This document shows positions 17,708 through 30,337 of a stretch of 64,000 bases of DNA, piece by piece; positions within the stretch are counted from its first letter, which is position 1, and the number at the start of each line of letters is the position of its first letter. The DNA lies in assembly GCF_022749515.1 (NCBI RefSeq), contig NZ_CP094242.1, positions 1,674,001 to 1,738,000 on the forward strand. The letters are read 5' to 3'. A program made the position numbers and the translations under genes. The stretch is from Morococcus cerebrosus (GTDB lineage Bacteria > Pseudomonadota > Gammaproteobacteria > Burkholderiales > Neisseriaceae). A model generated the notes under the pieces. The model had not been told where the DNA came from and did not search any database. It saw only the letters and a program-made list of their open reading frames with translations.

Positions 17708-18281
17708 TTAGACGGCATTATGCGCAAAGCCTGCCGCAACCGTCCGCTGACGGAAGCGCAAACCAAACGCAACCGATATTTGTCGAAGACCCGTTATGTG
17801 GTCGAACAAAGCTTCGGTACGCTGCACCGTAAATTCCGCTACGCCCGGGCAGCCTATTTTGGTCTGCTCAAAGTGAGTGCGCAAAGCCATCTGAAGGCGA
17901 TGTGTTTGAACCTGTTGAAAGCGGCCAACAGGCTAAGTGTGCCTGTTGCAGCCTAAAAGGCGGCCCGGATGCCTGATTATCGGGTATCCGGGGAGGATTA
18001 AGGGGGTATTTGGGTAGAATTAAGGAGTGATTGGGGGCGGAAACAGCCGAAAACAGCCGAAAACCTGTGTTTGGGGTTTCGGTTGTCGGGGGAAAAGGAA
18101 TTTTGCAAAGGTCTCTGCCTGTTTGTTTTTTAAGGCGAAGACTATACATTGTCTTTCCCTAGTCTGTTCCACGGTAACAAGATCGGTTCAACGAACAAAA
18201 ACGCCCACTCCCTTCCGGAATTGGACGTTTTTTAGTTTGGCCATCGTATTCACCTGCAATTTCACGAATACGTGGATAGGT

Positions 18282-18581
18282 TTATTTTTTAGATAATGGG
18301 ACGGCGTTTTTAGCTTTTGGGTTGGCAGGTGCGGGAGCGACGGTTGCTTCGGTCTTCAGTTTGGAGAAGATACCCTCGCCGATGCCTTTAACGTTTTTGA
18401 GCTCTTCCACTGATTTGAAGGCACCATGCTGCTGGCGGTAGTCCACAATGGCTTTCGCTTTGGCCGGACCGATGCCGGGCAGGGCTTCCAATTCGGACGG
18501 GGAAGCGGTATTGATGTTGACGGCTGCCAGCGACAGCGAGGCGGTCAGAACGGAGAGTGCGGCAAAGAGGAATTTTTTCAT
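18282..18581 (-). CDS. comE: ComE, periplasmic DNA-binding competence protein
   Basis: 99 residues: a signal peptide (MKKFLFAALSVLTASLSLA) followed by two helix-hairpin-helix motifs (LEALPGIGPAKAKAIVDYR and LKNVKGIGEGIFSKLK) and a basic, Pro/Ala-rich tail. This matches Neisserial ComE, which binds incoming DNA in the periplasm during transformation. In N. gonorrhoeae comE is present in four copies, one next to each rRNA operon; the position here, directly downstream of 5S rRNA on the same strand, repeats that arrangement. Other copies are therefore expected elsewhere. Confidence 0.95.
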   Translation of the reverse strand: MKKFLFAALSVLTASLSLAAVNINTASPSELEALPGIGPAKAKAIVDYRQQHGAFKSVEELKNVKGIGEGIFSKLKTEATVAPAPANPKAKNAVPLSKK

Positions 18582-18601
18582 AAGGGCGTTTTCCTATCAT
18601 T

Positions 18602-18894
18602 TCGTTAATATGGACGGCACCGCCGTGGAGGCGTTACCACTAAATATTTTATTATCATATACTTTACATTATTTTAATTCAAACAATTTTAAATATTTCC
18701 AACTTTACTATCTCTCAATGTATTGATTCTACAACATCTACTAACCCACCTCAATTTCGAAGCGGCCCCACCCACATTCTCAAAAGCCCATTCTTCTACA
18801 ACCGGAGCATTCAGAGTATTACCCCATTCCGCCCCACCGCCGCTATCAGGGCAGGGATATCGGGTTCTCCAAACCTGTCAACGATACAAAGTAA
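18602..18894. other. AT-rich spacer between comE and the 5S terminator
   Basis: About 290 bases without a coding frame I trust. The part near comE is very AT-rich and probably carries the comE promoter; the part near 5S is richer in C. No DUS or Correia element is seen here. Confidence 0.5.
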
Positions 18895-18920
18895 AAGCCC
18901 CCGACATCTGTCGGGGGCTT
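18895..18920 (-). terminator. rRNA operon terminator
   Basis: Read leftward, AAGCCCCCGACA-GA-TGTCGGGGGCTTTTAC is a GC-rich stem followed by a T run, about 10 bases after the 5S 3' end. A classic rho-independent terminator. Confidence 0.9.
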
Positions 18921-18928
18921 AGAATAGG

Positions 18929-19043
18929 TGTTTGGCAGTGACCTACTTTCGCATGGAAGAACCACACTATCATCGGCGCTGAGTCGTTTCACGGTCCTGT
19001 TCGGGATGGGAAGGCGTGGGACCAACTCGCTATGGCCGCCAAA
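18929..19043 (-). rRNA. rrf: 5S ribosomal RNA
   Basis: The reverse complement opens TTTGGCGGCCATAGCGAGTT and ends with GTCACTGCCAAACACC, the Neisserial 5S sequence with complementary ends. Ends are accurate to a few bases. It lies about 95 bases after the 23S gene. Confidence 0.95.
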
Positions 19044-19136
19044 CTTAAACTGTACAAATCGGCAAAGCCTTAATCAATATATTCGGTGATGACTGAATCA
19101 GTCAGTAAGCTTTTTATTTGAAGTTCTTCAAATGAT

Positions 19137-22026
<2,890 letters not shown>

Positions 22027-22458
22027 CTCTATCATTTCAAGAACTTCTCTGACTTTGCCTGATATTCCGTTGACTAGAACATCAAACTTGAATTTCCTAC
22101 TCTGATAAAGCTTACTGCTTGTTGTGTCTTAATCCCGCCTTTTGTCTTTCGGGATTAAGTCGATACAATCATCACCCAAATACTGTACCTGTTTTTCTTT
22201 TCCTGTTCAGGAGACAACTGACCGTTTGCAATCGGTCAATCATCAAAAACAGACACATTGTCTTTGTTTGTTGATTTCGGCTTTCCAATTTGTTAAAGAT
22301 CGATGCGTTCAATATTGCTATTTACTTCGCAAATCAAAATGAGCTGATTATTATAGCAGCCTTTCTTTTTCCGTCAAACTGATTCGTCAGCAGACTTCTC
22401 TTTAGAAAAAAAGAAAGCAGTTACACTGCCTTTTAACTCGCTTTGATTTGGAAAGTAT
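22027..22458 (-). other. 23S-tRNA intergenic spacer with boxA
   Basis: 432 bases between 23S and tRNA-Ala. It includes a boxA-like antitermination site (ATCTTTAACA, read leftward, at about 22291-22302) and the flanks that pair to form the 23S processing stem. No gene is present. Confidence 0.65.
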
Positions 22459-22534
22459 TGGTGGAGGCAAACGGGATCGAACCGATGACCCCCTGCTTGC
22501 AAAGCAGGTGCTCTACCAACTGAGCTATGCCCCC
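22459..22534 (-). tRNA. tRNA-Ala (anticodon TGC)
   Basis: 76 bases with encoded CCA. The reverse complement begins GGGGGCATAGCTCAGTTGGT; the anticodon loop in GCTTTGCAAGC gives TGC. It lies in the rRNA spacer beside tRNA-Ile. Confidence 0.98.
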
Positions 22535-22539
22535 GTTCT

Positions 22540-22616
<77 letters not shown>

Positions 22617-22714
22617 GGATTCTCTTCTTAAGCGAATCTTGTCTTCACTCAAGCATTTTTCCGCATCTTCTACAGTTTACCGATAAGTGTGAATACGACA
22701 GCCTCTTCTTTCTC

Positions 22715-24259
<1,545 letters not shown>

Positions 24260-24383
24260 ATCTCTAACTTTTTAACTTCTGGTCTGCTTCAAAGAAACCG
24301 ACAGGACAATGTCTAAAACATCATCTTGTCTGTCTTTCAAACAGTGTGAGGCTGTCGCACTCACACTTATCGGTAATCTGTTT

Positions 24384-24395
24384 TGTTAAAGAGCG
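24384..24395 (-). promoter_or_regulatory. boxA antitermination site in the rRNA leader
   Basis: Read leftward, CGCTCTTTAACA matches the bacterial rRNA boxA bound by NusB/S10. nusB itself is encoded at 28.9 kb. It lies between the promoter and 16S. Confidence 0.75.
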
Positions 24396-24402
24396 AAAAC
24401 GA

Positions 24403-24430
24403 ATTATAAAGCATTTCAAATCATTGTCAA
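24403..24430 (-). promoter_or_regulatory. rRNA operon promoter
   Basis: Read leftward, -35 TTGACA (24430-24425), 16-base spacer, -10 TATAAT (24408-24403): both hexamers are consensus. AT-rich tracts just upstream could act as an UP element. The 16S gene begins about 140 bases downstream. Confidence 0.85.
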
Positions 24431-24645
24431 TCAAAACTTTTCTTAAAACCTCGAAAAATCAGACCAACTGTGATATACTTATCAGTTCGTTCAACCACCG
24501 CCGAAGCAGCGAAGAACCGAACTATACCCCCCTCCCAAAAAACCGTCAACTCCCAAACAACAAAAAATTCCACAAAAACCGACAACAAACTGAAATTCAA
24601 AAACTTTTATTTCAAAATATTCTCAAACCAAACTCAATCAACAGC
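24431..24645. other. AT-rich region upstream of the rRNA promoter
   Basis: About 215 bases, A/C-rich on the plus strand, with no credible gene. The part next to the promoter may be an UP element. Further promoters are possible but I see no second consensus pair. Confidence 0.45.
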
Positions 24646-24679
24646 AAAGGTCGTCTGAAATCAATTTCAGACGACCTTT
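24646..24679 (-). terminator. DUS inverted-pair terminator after thrB
   Basis: AAAGGTCGTCTGAAA, loop TCAA, TTTCAGACGACCTTT: a perfect 15-bp stem about 25 bases after the thrB stop. Confidence 0.85.
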
Positions 24680-24703
24680 GAAATCGCTACAACATATCCA
24701 AAT

Positions 24704-25621
24704 TCAGTTCAGACTTAACAACAAATCCCTAAAAACATTTGGATCTTTGATAAAAGTCATCTCACCCTCTTGGGGAAAATGAAAATCTAACAGTCTTGAT
24801 ACCCAAAAGCGTACGCACCCAGCCCGCTGCGCCACAGGAAAATATTCCTTCTCCGCATCAGATAGCGGACGAATGCTTTCATAACCGTCAATAAACGCTT
24901 TGCATAACTCGGCATCCAACTTGCTGTCAGAAGTTCTCGACCAATCATTCACTGCGATTGCCAAGTCATACATGAAATTTCCATTACATGCATAATAGAA
25001 ATCGATGAACCCGGCCACATTTTCACCATCCAACAAAACGTTGTCTTTAAATAAATCGGCATGAATGATGCCGGATGGCAAATGACCGCCGAGATTGTTT
25101 TCCAAATCTGAAATTTCCTTACCCAACAACCGGGCATCAGCCTCATTCAACTGTGGCAATAATTGTTCATAAGCTTGCTTCCACCATCTGTTGTACCGGG
25201 GATTTTCCATTTTTTCAGGAAAATCTTGAACTGCCAAATGCATTTTGGCCAACATAGCGCCCGTGTTAAAACACTGCATCTCGGTCGCCCATGCGGTATC
25301 CGCACCGTTTAATCTTGTAACAACGCAAGCCGGTTTACCTGCTAATACTGAATCCAGCTTGCCATCTTTTCGTACAATCGGACTTGGACAAGCCACGTCT
25401 TTACCGCTCAAATGTTGGTTCAGATTCAAGAAAAATGGCAATTCATCCTGACGCAGCACTTCAAATACAGTTAAAACATAGCTGCCTTTAGAAGTATTCA
25501 AAAAGTAATTACTGTTGGTAATTCCCTGCGCAATGCCTTGCAGCGAAACAAATTCTCCCAGATCGTAATCTGACAAAAATTCCCGTATTTGCTCATCAGA
25601 AATATTAGTATAAACAGACAT
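24704..25621 (-). CDS. thrB: Homoserine kinase (APH-fold ThrB)
   Basis: 305 residues. The aminoglycoside-phosphotransferase-like fold is shown by [22 protein letters not shown] near the N-terminus, the catalytic loop [15 protein letters not shown] and the metal-binding [11 protein letters not shown]. This is the APH-type ThrB of many beta- and gammaproteobacteria, not the GHMP-type of E. coli. It phosphorylates homoserine in threonine synthesis. It is not next to other thr genes here. The ATG at 25621 gives the family start [16 protein letters not shown]. Confidence 0.94.
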   Translation of the reverse strand: MSVYTNISDEQIREFLSDYDLGEFVSLQGIAQGITNSNYFLNTSKGSYVLTVFEVLRQDELPFFLNLNQHLSGKDVACPSPIVRKDGKLDSVLAGKPACVVTRLNGADTAWATEMQCFNTGAMLAKMHLAVQDFPEKMENPRYNRWWKQAYEQLLPQLNEADARLLGKEISDLENNLGGHLPSGIIHADLFKDNVLLDGENVAGFIDFYYACNGNFMYDLAIAVNDWSRTSDSKLDAELCKAFIDGYESIRPLSDAEKEYFPVAQRAGCVRFWVSRLLDFHFPQEGEMTFIKDPNVFRDLLLSLN

Positions 25622-25667
25622 AGATTAAATCCAGTGTAAACAATCAATCGCAGTATTTTCAGACGAC

Positions 25668-26594
25668 CTACAAACCCAATTCCCTCAGGAAACGCACGTC
25701 GTCCGCCCAGCCTGATTTGACCTTAACCCAAACCTTTAAAAACACTTTGGTATCAAACAGTTTTTCCATATCGAGGCGGGCTTCTGTGGAGATTTTTTTC
25801 AGTTTCTCCCCACCTTTGCCGATCAGGATGGCTTTTTGGCTGTCTTTATCGACCAATACGGCGATGTAGATTCGGTAGAGGCCGTTTTCCTCTTCTTCGA
25901 ATTGTTCGATTTCCACGTTCATGGCGTAGGGCAGCTCTTCGCCGAGGTAGCGGAACAGTTTTTCGCGCACGATTTCGGTGGCGAGGAAACGGCTGGAACG
26001 GTCGGTCACCATTTCTTCCGGATACATCGGCACGCTTTGGGGCAGGTAAGGTCTGAGGCGCGCGAGCAGGTTGGCGATGCCCAATCCGTGTTTGGCGCTG
26101 ACGGTTTCATGTCCTGCAAATTTGAATTCTGCGCTGATTTGGTCGATAAATTCCTGCAAACCGCCATTGCCCGCTTTGTTTTTGTCGATTTTGTTGATAA
26201 CGAGGATAACGGGCGTGTTTGTGGGCAACTGTTTCATCACGATACGGTCGGCATCGGTAAAGCGCATGGCTTCGACGACGAAAACGACGGCATCGACGCC
26301 GCTCAACGCTTCGGTTACGTTTTGATTGAGGCGGTCGTTTAGGGCGTTGCGGTGTTTGGTTTGGAAACCGGGGGTATCGACGAAAACGAATTGGGCGGTG
26401 TCGTCGGTATAAATACCGGTAACGCGGTTGCGCGTGGTTTGGGCTTTTTTGCTGGTGATGCTGATTTTTTGCCCGATGAGGTGGTTCATCAGCGTGGATT
26501 TGCCGACGTTGGGGCGGCCGACGATGGCAACGAAGCCGCAGCGGTAGTCGGCGGGGTGGTTGGATTCGTTTTGCAGGAAGGTTTCGATGTCCAT
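25668..26594 (-). CDS. era: GTPase Era
   Basis: 308 residues. G1 is GRPNVGKSTL, G3 DTPG (in FVDTPGFQTKHR), G4 NKID; the C-terminal KH domain contains ILIGKGGEKLKKISTEAR. Era binds the 3' end of 16S rRNA and assists 30S maturation. It starts with about 10 residues more than E. coli before the G domain. It lies downstream of rnc on the same strand, the common rnc-era arrangement, though about 175 bases and two single DUS separate them. Confidence 0.97.
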   Translation of the reverse strand: MDIETFLQNESNHPADYRCGFVAIVGRPNVGKSTLMNHLIGQKISITSKKAQTTRNRVTGIYTDDTAQFVFVDTPGFQTKHRNALNDRLNQNVTEALSGVDAVVFVVEAMRFTDADRIVMKQLPTNTPVILVINKIDKNKAGNGGLQEFIDQISAEFKFAGHETVSAKHGLGIANLLARLRPYLPQSVPMYPEEMVTDRSSRFLATEIVREKLFRYLGEELPYAMNVEIEQFEEEENGLYRIYIAVLVDKDSQKAILIGKGGEKLKKISTEARLDMEKLFDTKVFLKVWVKVKSGWADDVRFLRELGL

Positions 26595-26770
26595 GATGGC
26601 TTTCTGTTTGACGTTTCAGACGACCTTTTCGTCTTGTCATAGGGGCTGTCGAGATTTAATTGTCCAAGTGGATTTTTGTTCACAAAGCGGAAGATGCCGC
26701 TTTGGCGATAAAAAAAACATGGAAACTATTGAATGTCGTCAGACCCTAGGTCGTCTGAAAAATAAATCGG

Positions 26771-27490
26771 CTATTTTTTTGCTTTTTTCAAAGGGTGGTG
26801 TTGCTCGAGCCATTGCAGCGCTTCTTTGGCGGCTTGCTGCTCGGCAACCTTGCGGCTGCTGCCTTGTGCTTTGCAGATAAAACCGAGTTCGCCCAAGTCG
26901 CATGAAATCAGGAACATACTGTCATTGGCATGACCGATTTGTTCCTCGATGCGGTATTTGGGCAAGGCAAGGCGGCGGGCTTGGAGGGCTTCTTGCAGGG
27001 CGGTTTTGTTGTCTTTGCCCTGCGTTTTGAAATCGGCACGTTTGACGCGTTCGGCGAACAAGTGCCGCACCACTTTCTCCGCCTCGGCGAAATCCGCATC
27101 AAAGCTGACGGCGGCAAACATCGCTTCCATAGCATCGGCAAGGATGGAGGGTCGTCTGAATCCGCCACTTTTCAACTCGCCCGCACCCAAATAAAGCCCG
27201 TCGCCGACATTCATTTCCAAAGCGATTTCCGCCAACACGCCTTCATTGACCAAGCTCGCGCGCAAACGCGACAACTCGCCTTCGGTCAGCTTGGGGAACG
27301 CGTCAAACAACATTTTGGCGACGGTGTAGTTCAAAATCGAATCGCCGACGAACTCGAAACGTTCGTTGTTTTTCGCATGGTAGCTGCGGTGGGTCAGCGC
27401 CTGCTGCAAAAGCGCGGTATCTTTGAAATGGTAACCCAGTTTATTCTGAATGGCGGCATGCGCCTGCTGTTTTAACACATCTGTTTTCAT
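26771..27490 (-). CDS. rnc: Ribonuclease III
   Basis: 239 residues from the ATG at 27490 (MKTDVLKQQAHAAIQNKLGY); the frame is open further upstream but without homology. The signature is ERFEFVGDSIL at residues 43-53, with conservative changes from ERLEFLGDSVL; the catalytic Glu and Asp are kept. The second acidic motif reads ADAMEAMFAAV, and the C-terminal dsRNA-binding domain ends AEQQAAKEALQWL. RNase III processes rRNA precursors and, in Neisseria, Correia-element RNA. A Correia element lies about 200 bases upstream. Confidence 0.96.
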   Translation of the reverse strand: MKTDVLKQQAHAAIQNKLGYHFKDTALLQQALTHRSYHAKNNERFEFVGDSILNYTVAKMLFDAFPKLTEGELSRLRASLVNEGVLAEIALEMNVGDGLYLGAGELKSGGFRRPSILADAMEAMFAAVSFDADFAEAEKVVRHLFAERVKRADFKTQGKDNKTALQEALQARRLALPKYRIEEQIGHANDSMFLISCDLGELGFICKAQGSSRKVAEQQAAKEALQWLEQHHPLKKAKK

Positions 27491-27615
27491 GAGGACGTTT
27501 ATCTTTCTTCTTGCTTCGGCGTATCGGGTGGGAGGCGGCAAAAATTCAGCCTCCCAAACCAACCCGAATGCGTTTCGGCACTTCATGCAAATACGGAAAC
27601 ACTTTAGGGCTGCAA

Positions 27616-27655
27616 CAGTCGTCTGAAACACAGTTCAGCGCGTTTCAGACGACCA
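27616..27655. repeat. DUS inverted pair upstream of rnc
   Basis: GTCGTCTGAAAC and GTTTCAGACGACC face each other with an 11-base spacer. It lies between rnc and the Correia element and is not clearly a terminator for a known gene. Confidence 0.6.
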
Positions 27656-27687
27656 GCATTGTACCATCAAACCATAAGCGGCAAATA

Positions 27688-27794
27688 TATAGTGGATTAA
27701 CTTTAAACCAGTACGGCGTTACCTCGCCTTGCCGTACTATCTGTACTGTCTGCGGCTTCGTCGCCTTGTCCTGATTTAAAGTTAATCCACTATA
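27688..27794. repeat. Correia element (CREE), short 107-bp form
   Basis: Ends TATAGTGGATTAACTTTAAA / TTTAAAGTTAATCCACTATA with the standard core. It sits between the divergent rnc and Imm33-like genes, so either gene's promoter region may include it. Confidence 0.92.
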
Positions 27795-27866
27795 AAGATA
27801 CACGGTGCAGAGGCTGCCCTAATCATGATAAAATCCGCACAATTTTTACGGCATGCACACACCGCA

Positions 27867-28190
27867 ATGAATAAATTTGCCCAAGCCCTCTCAGCCGCCC
27901 TCGACCGCTGCATCGTGACCAATACGGTAGCCAAACAAGGCGAACCCGTCGGCTTCCTCTACCGCGAAGCCCCCGTTTTCGAAAACGACAGCGGCTGGCG
28001 CTTCTTCAGCGGCGACGAGACCGACGAATACACCGACGATCCCGACAATTTCAGCGTCGTCAGCCTTTCCGAAATCACCCAATCCAATCCCGCCATCGCC
28101 GCGCTGATAACCCAACCCGAAGGCAGCGCATGGGAAATCGGCGAAGACGGCGAGTTTCAAGCCGTTGCCGACTGGCAGCCGCAGGAATAA
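27867..28190 (+). CDS. DUF2185 / Imm33-like protein
   Basis: 107 residues from the ATG at 27867 (MNKFAQALSAALDRCIVTNT). The pattern CIVTN(T/R)V ... GEPVGFLYREAP ... DSGWRFFSGDETDEYTDDPDN is that of DUF2185, which includes the Imm33 immunity family. Small, acidic and cytoplasmic. No toxin gene is adjacent, so it may be an orphan immunity protein or a housekeeping relative. It is followed by ribH 75 bases later on the same strand. Confidence 0.82.
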   Translation: MNKFAQALSAALDRCIVTNTVAKQGEPVGFLYREAPVFENDSGWRFFSGDETDEYTDDPDNFSVVSLSEITQSNPAIAALITQPEGSAWEIGEDGEFQAVADWQPQE

Positions 28191-28265
28191 ATCCCCAATA
28201 TCGTTTTCAGAAAAGCCAAACGTCGTCTGAAAACCCGTTTACCGCTCAAAATACAAGGAAACACC

Positions 28266-28745
28266 ATGAACATCATCGCCCCGAACCTCGACGGCGCACA
28301 CCTGCGCATCGGCATCGTACAAGCCCGCTTTACCAACGAAATCGGCAGCGAAATGCTCAAAGTCTGCTGCCGCACCCTGCAAGAATTGGGCGTAGCCGAC
28401 GACAACATCACCATTGCCACCGTACCCGGCGCGCTCGAAGTACCGCTCGTCCTGCAAAACATGGCAGCCTCCGAGCAATACGACGCGCTGATTGCCATCG
28501 GCGTCGTCATCCGCGGCGAAACCTACCACTTCGAACTCGTTTCCAACGAATCCGGTTCAGGCGTAACCCGTGTCGGACTCGACTACAACATCCCCATCGC
28601 CAATGCCATCCTGACCACCGAAAACGACGAACAAGCCGTCGCGCGCATTGAAGAAAAAGCCGCCGACGCCGCCAAAGTCGCCGTCGAGTGTGCCAACCTT
28701 GTCAACCATCTGATCGAAGAGCAGTTTGACGACGAAGAAGAATAA
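28266..28745 (+). CDS. ribH: 6,7-dimethyl-8-ribityllumazine synthase
   Basis: 159 residues. Motifs: [10 protein letters not shown] (substrate binding), [24 protein letters not shown] (phosphate site and catalytic His region) and [19 protein letters not shown]. It joins the butanone-phosphate and pyrimidine precursors in riboflavin synthesis and usually forms 60-meric shells. ATG at 28266 is preceded by CAAGGAAAC. nusB follows on the same strand, a pairing found in many bacteria, with a DUS hairpin between. Confidence 0.97.
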   Translation: MNIIAPNLDGAHLRIGIVQARFTNEIGSEMLKVCCRTLQELGVADDNITIATVPGALEVPLVLQNMAASEQYDALIAIGVVIRGETYHFELVSNESGSGVTRVGLDYNIPIANAILTTENDEQAVARIEEKAADAAKVAVECANLVNHLIEEQFDDEEE

Positions 28746-28807
28746 GCCCGAACGCGAAACCCATAGCTTTGCCACATTCCGGTTTCGCCCCGTCTGCCGG
28801 ACAAACC

Positions 28808-28848
28808 GTTTTCAGACGACCCGTCATCCGACAGAGGTCGTCTGAAAC
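28808..28848 (+). terminator. DUS inverted-pair hairpin between ribH and nusB
   Basis: GTTTTCAGACGACC and GGTCGTCTGAAAC, spacer about 14 bases. It may attenuate rather than fully separate nusB. Confidence 0.55.
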
Positions 28849-28890
28849 ATTCATTACCGCACCTACCGTGCCGCCAACGAAGGAATCCCC

Positions 28891-29322
28891 ATGAAAACCC
28901 CACGCCGCCGCGCCCGCGAGTTAGCCGTACAAGCCCTCTACCAAGCCGGCATCAACAACACCGCCGCCCCCGAAATCGCTAAAAACATCCAAGACCAGCC
29001 CGACTTCGCCAAAGCGGACGAAGAGCTGTTCAACAAACTCTTCTTCGGCACGCACACCCACGCCGCCGAATACATCCAGCAAATCCGCCCCCTGCTCGAC
29101 CGCGACGAAAAAGACCTCAGCCCCATCGAACGCGCCGTTCTGCTGATGGCATGTCACGAATTGAGCGCGATGCCCGAAACCCCCTACCCCGTCATCATCA
29201 ACGAAGCCATCGAAGTGACCAAAACCTTCGGCGGCACCGACGGGCACAAATTCGTCAACGGCATCCTCGACAAACTCGCCGCCCAACTGCGCCCGAACGA
29301 TCCGAAACGCGGCAATGCATAA
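28891..29322 (+). CDS. nusB: Transcription antitermination factor NusB
   Basis: 143 residues, family length. N-terminal RRRARELAVQALYQ (boxA RNA-binding arginine-rich helix) and the C-terminal PYPVIINEAIEVTKTFGGTD and KFVNGILDKLA motifs are typical. It binds boxA in rRNA leaders with S10 (NusE); the rRNA operon with boxA is about 4.5 kb away. Start ATG at 28891 follows AAGGAATCCCC. Confidence 0.97.
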   Translation: MKTPRRRARELAVQALYQAGINNTAAPEIAKNIQDQPDFAKADEELFNKLFFGTHTHAAEYIQQIRPLLDRDEKDLSPIERAVLLMACHELSAMPETPYPVIINEAIEVTKTFGGTDGHKFVNGILDKLAAQLRPNDPKRGNA

Positions 29323-29340
29323 TTTAAATGAGCAATCATG

Positions 29341-29374
29341 AAAAGGCCGTCTGAAAGTTTCAGACGACCTTTTT
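29341..29374 (+). terminator. DUS pair of mixed dialect after nusB
   Basis: AAAAGGCCGTCTGAAA, one base, then TTTCAGACGACCTTTTT. The left arm has GGCCGTCTGAA (the form of pathogenic and some commensal Neisseria) and the right arm GGTCGTCTGAA, leaving a C-A mismatch in the stem. Confidence 0.65.
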
Positions 29375-29500
29375 GGCTTAAATTTAAATTAAAGAGCTTG
29401 TTCTTGTCGTTATATTACTCACTCTATATTCTTTTATCATGGAATATAACTACAAAATACAAAAATACAACAATCAAAGAGAAACTTTACAAGAAAAAAC

Positions 29501-29529
29501 TTGCATTACTTCCGCTTAAAGCGCATAAT
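29501..29529 (+). promoter_or_regulatory. Promoter of the candidate small RNA
   Basis: -35 TTGCAT (29501-29506), 17-base spacer, -10 CATAAT (29524-29529). Predicted start near 29536-29537. Confidence 0.65.
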
Positions 29530-29536
29530 TCGTCCC

Positions 29537-29627
29537 GTTAGCTGGTTCGAGTAGTCAGTTAATAGTTTCTCCTCTATTTCTCCTTTGTAGACTTGGCACA
29601 CATCTTATTGATGTGTGCATTTTTTTT
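29537..29627 (+). ncRNA. Candidate sibling-type sRNA (RcoF/NmsR/NgncR_162-like)
   Basis: About 91 bases from the predicted start to the T run. It contains two tandem anti-Shine-Dalgarno stretches, TTTCTCCTC and TTTCTCCTTT (29567-29585), of the kind used by the Neisserial sibling sRNAs to block ribosome sites of metabolic mRNAs. It ends with a strong terminator: GCACACATC, loop TTATT, GATGTGTGC and eight T (29596-29627). No open frame fits. My recollection is that the meningococcal pair lies in a comparable position near an lrp gene; here I see one copy, not two. Confidence 0.65.
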
Positions 29628-29736
29628 GCTTTTTTCTTTCAATCTAATGATATAAGCAAAGAAGTTACAATATTTCATATTTCCCTATCTACTATCTACC
29701 AGTGTAATTATTCTAATCTTGGCTTCTGTCCTACAC

Positions 29737-30201
29737 TCAATCCAAATCCAATACCGTTTCTTCTTTTACTTCCTCCATCACCACATAACTTCGGCTTTCC
29801 GCCGCGGCAGGCAGGTGCAGTAAAATATTGCCCAACATATCCCGATAGGCCGACATATCGGGCAGGCGGACTTTAATCAGATAATCGTATTCGCCCGATA
29901 CCAAGTGGCATTCCAAAATTTGCGGAATCCTCATGACTTCCCGACGAAAATCTTCAAAAATATTGCCTGACTTCGAACGCAGCTTCAATTCGACAAAAAT
30001 CAACAATCCTTTGCCCAATAAATTCGGATTGAGACGGGCGTGATAGCCGGTAATGAAATTATCGCGCTCCAACCGTTTGACGCGCTCGGTAACAGGCGTA
30101 GTCGAAAGCCCCACTTTCTCCGCCAGCTCCGTCATCGGTATCCGGGCGTTTTGTTGCAGAAATTTTAAAATTTTCAGATCGGTTTTATCCAGTTCTTTCA
30201 T
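29737..30201 (-). CDS. lrp: Lrp/AsnC-family transcriptional regulator
   Basis: 154 residues from the ATG at 30201, preceded by AAAAGGAAAAGC; the open frame upstream has no homology. N-terminal winged helix (LDKTDLKILKFLQQNARIPM ... VGLSTTPVTERVKRLE) and C-terminal RAM ligand domain (ECHLVSGEYDYLIKVRLPDM). Members sense amino acids and act as octamers. It is divergent from dadA, whose relatives are commonly controlled by Lrp in response to alanine or leucine, so dadA is the likely target. Confidence 0.93.
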   Translation of the reverse strand: MKELDKTDLKILKFLQQNARIPMTELAEKVGLSTTPVTERVKRLERDNFITGYHARLNPNLLGKGLLIFVELKLRSKSGNIFEDFRREVMRIPQILECHLVSGEYDYLIKVRLPDMSAYRDMLGNILLHLPAAAESRSYVVMEEVKEETVLDLD

Positions 30202-30337
30202 GATGCTTTTCCTTTTGAATGTCATTAAATAGGGATAATACATACGAAATTATTAAAAATAAAGTGAATATCTCTAATAAAAATATCCTAAACTAGCCAT
30301 TCATAATTAAAAATAATTTAAATTTTAAGGAGAAGAT

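Larger units (their letters stand above)
16105..17956 (+). pseudogene. IS1106-like transposase, frameshifted and split
   Basis: Three pieces of one IS5-family transposase. The first (from the ATG at 16105, opening MSTFFQQTAQAMIAKHIDRF) leaves frame around 16668, where one A appears missing in CTCTACAACTCGG; the reading continues one frame over (GYKQHTRTDEEGYIEKLHIT ... YADKGYDSKENRQHL) to the inner IS at 16866. The C-terminal piece resumes at about 17711 (GIMRKACRNRPLTEAQTKRN ... YVVEQSFGTLHRKFRYARAA). The DDE parts are spread over the fragments, so the protein is dead from two independent lesions. Confidence 0.9.
16042..18115 (+). mobile_element. IS1106-like element (IS5 family), interrupted
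   Basis: The perfect 19-bp inverted ends GAGACCTTTGCAAAATTCC (16042-16060) and GGAATTTTGCAAAGGTCTC (18097-18115) mark the element. Its transposase is an IS5-family protein resembling meningococcal IS1106. A second IS of 842 bp is inserted at 16866. I see no obvious target duplication next to the outer ends. With the inner IS removed the length is about 1.23 kb. Confidence 0.88.

Noticed and set aside
18027..18296. Open frame spanning the right end of the IS1106-like element
   Set aside because: Begins inside the IS and runs into the comE tail; no coding character.
24346..24681. 111-residue plus-strand frame upstream of the rRNA operon
   Set aside because: Lies over the rRNA promoter and a DUS hairpin; Lys/Asn-rich because of AT content only.
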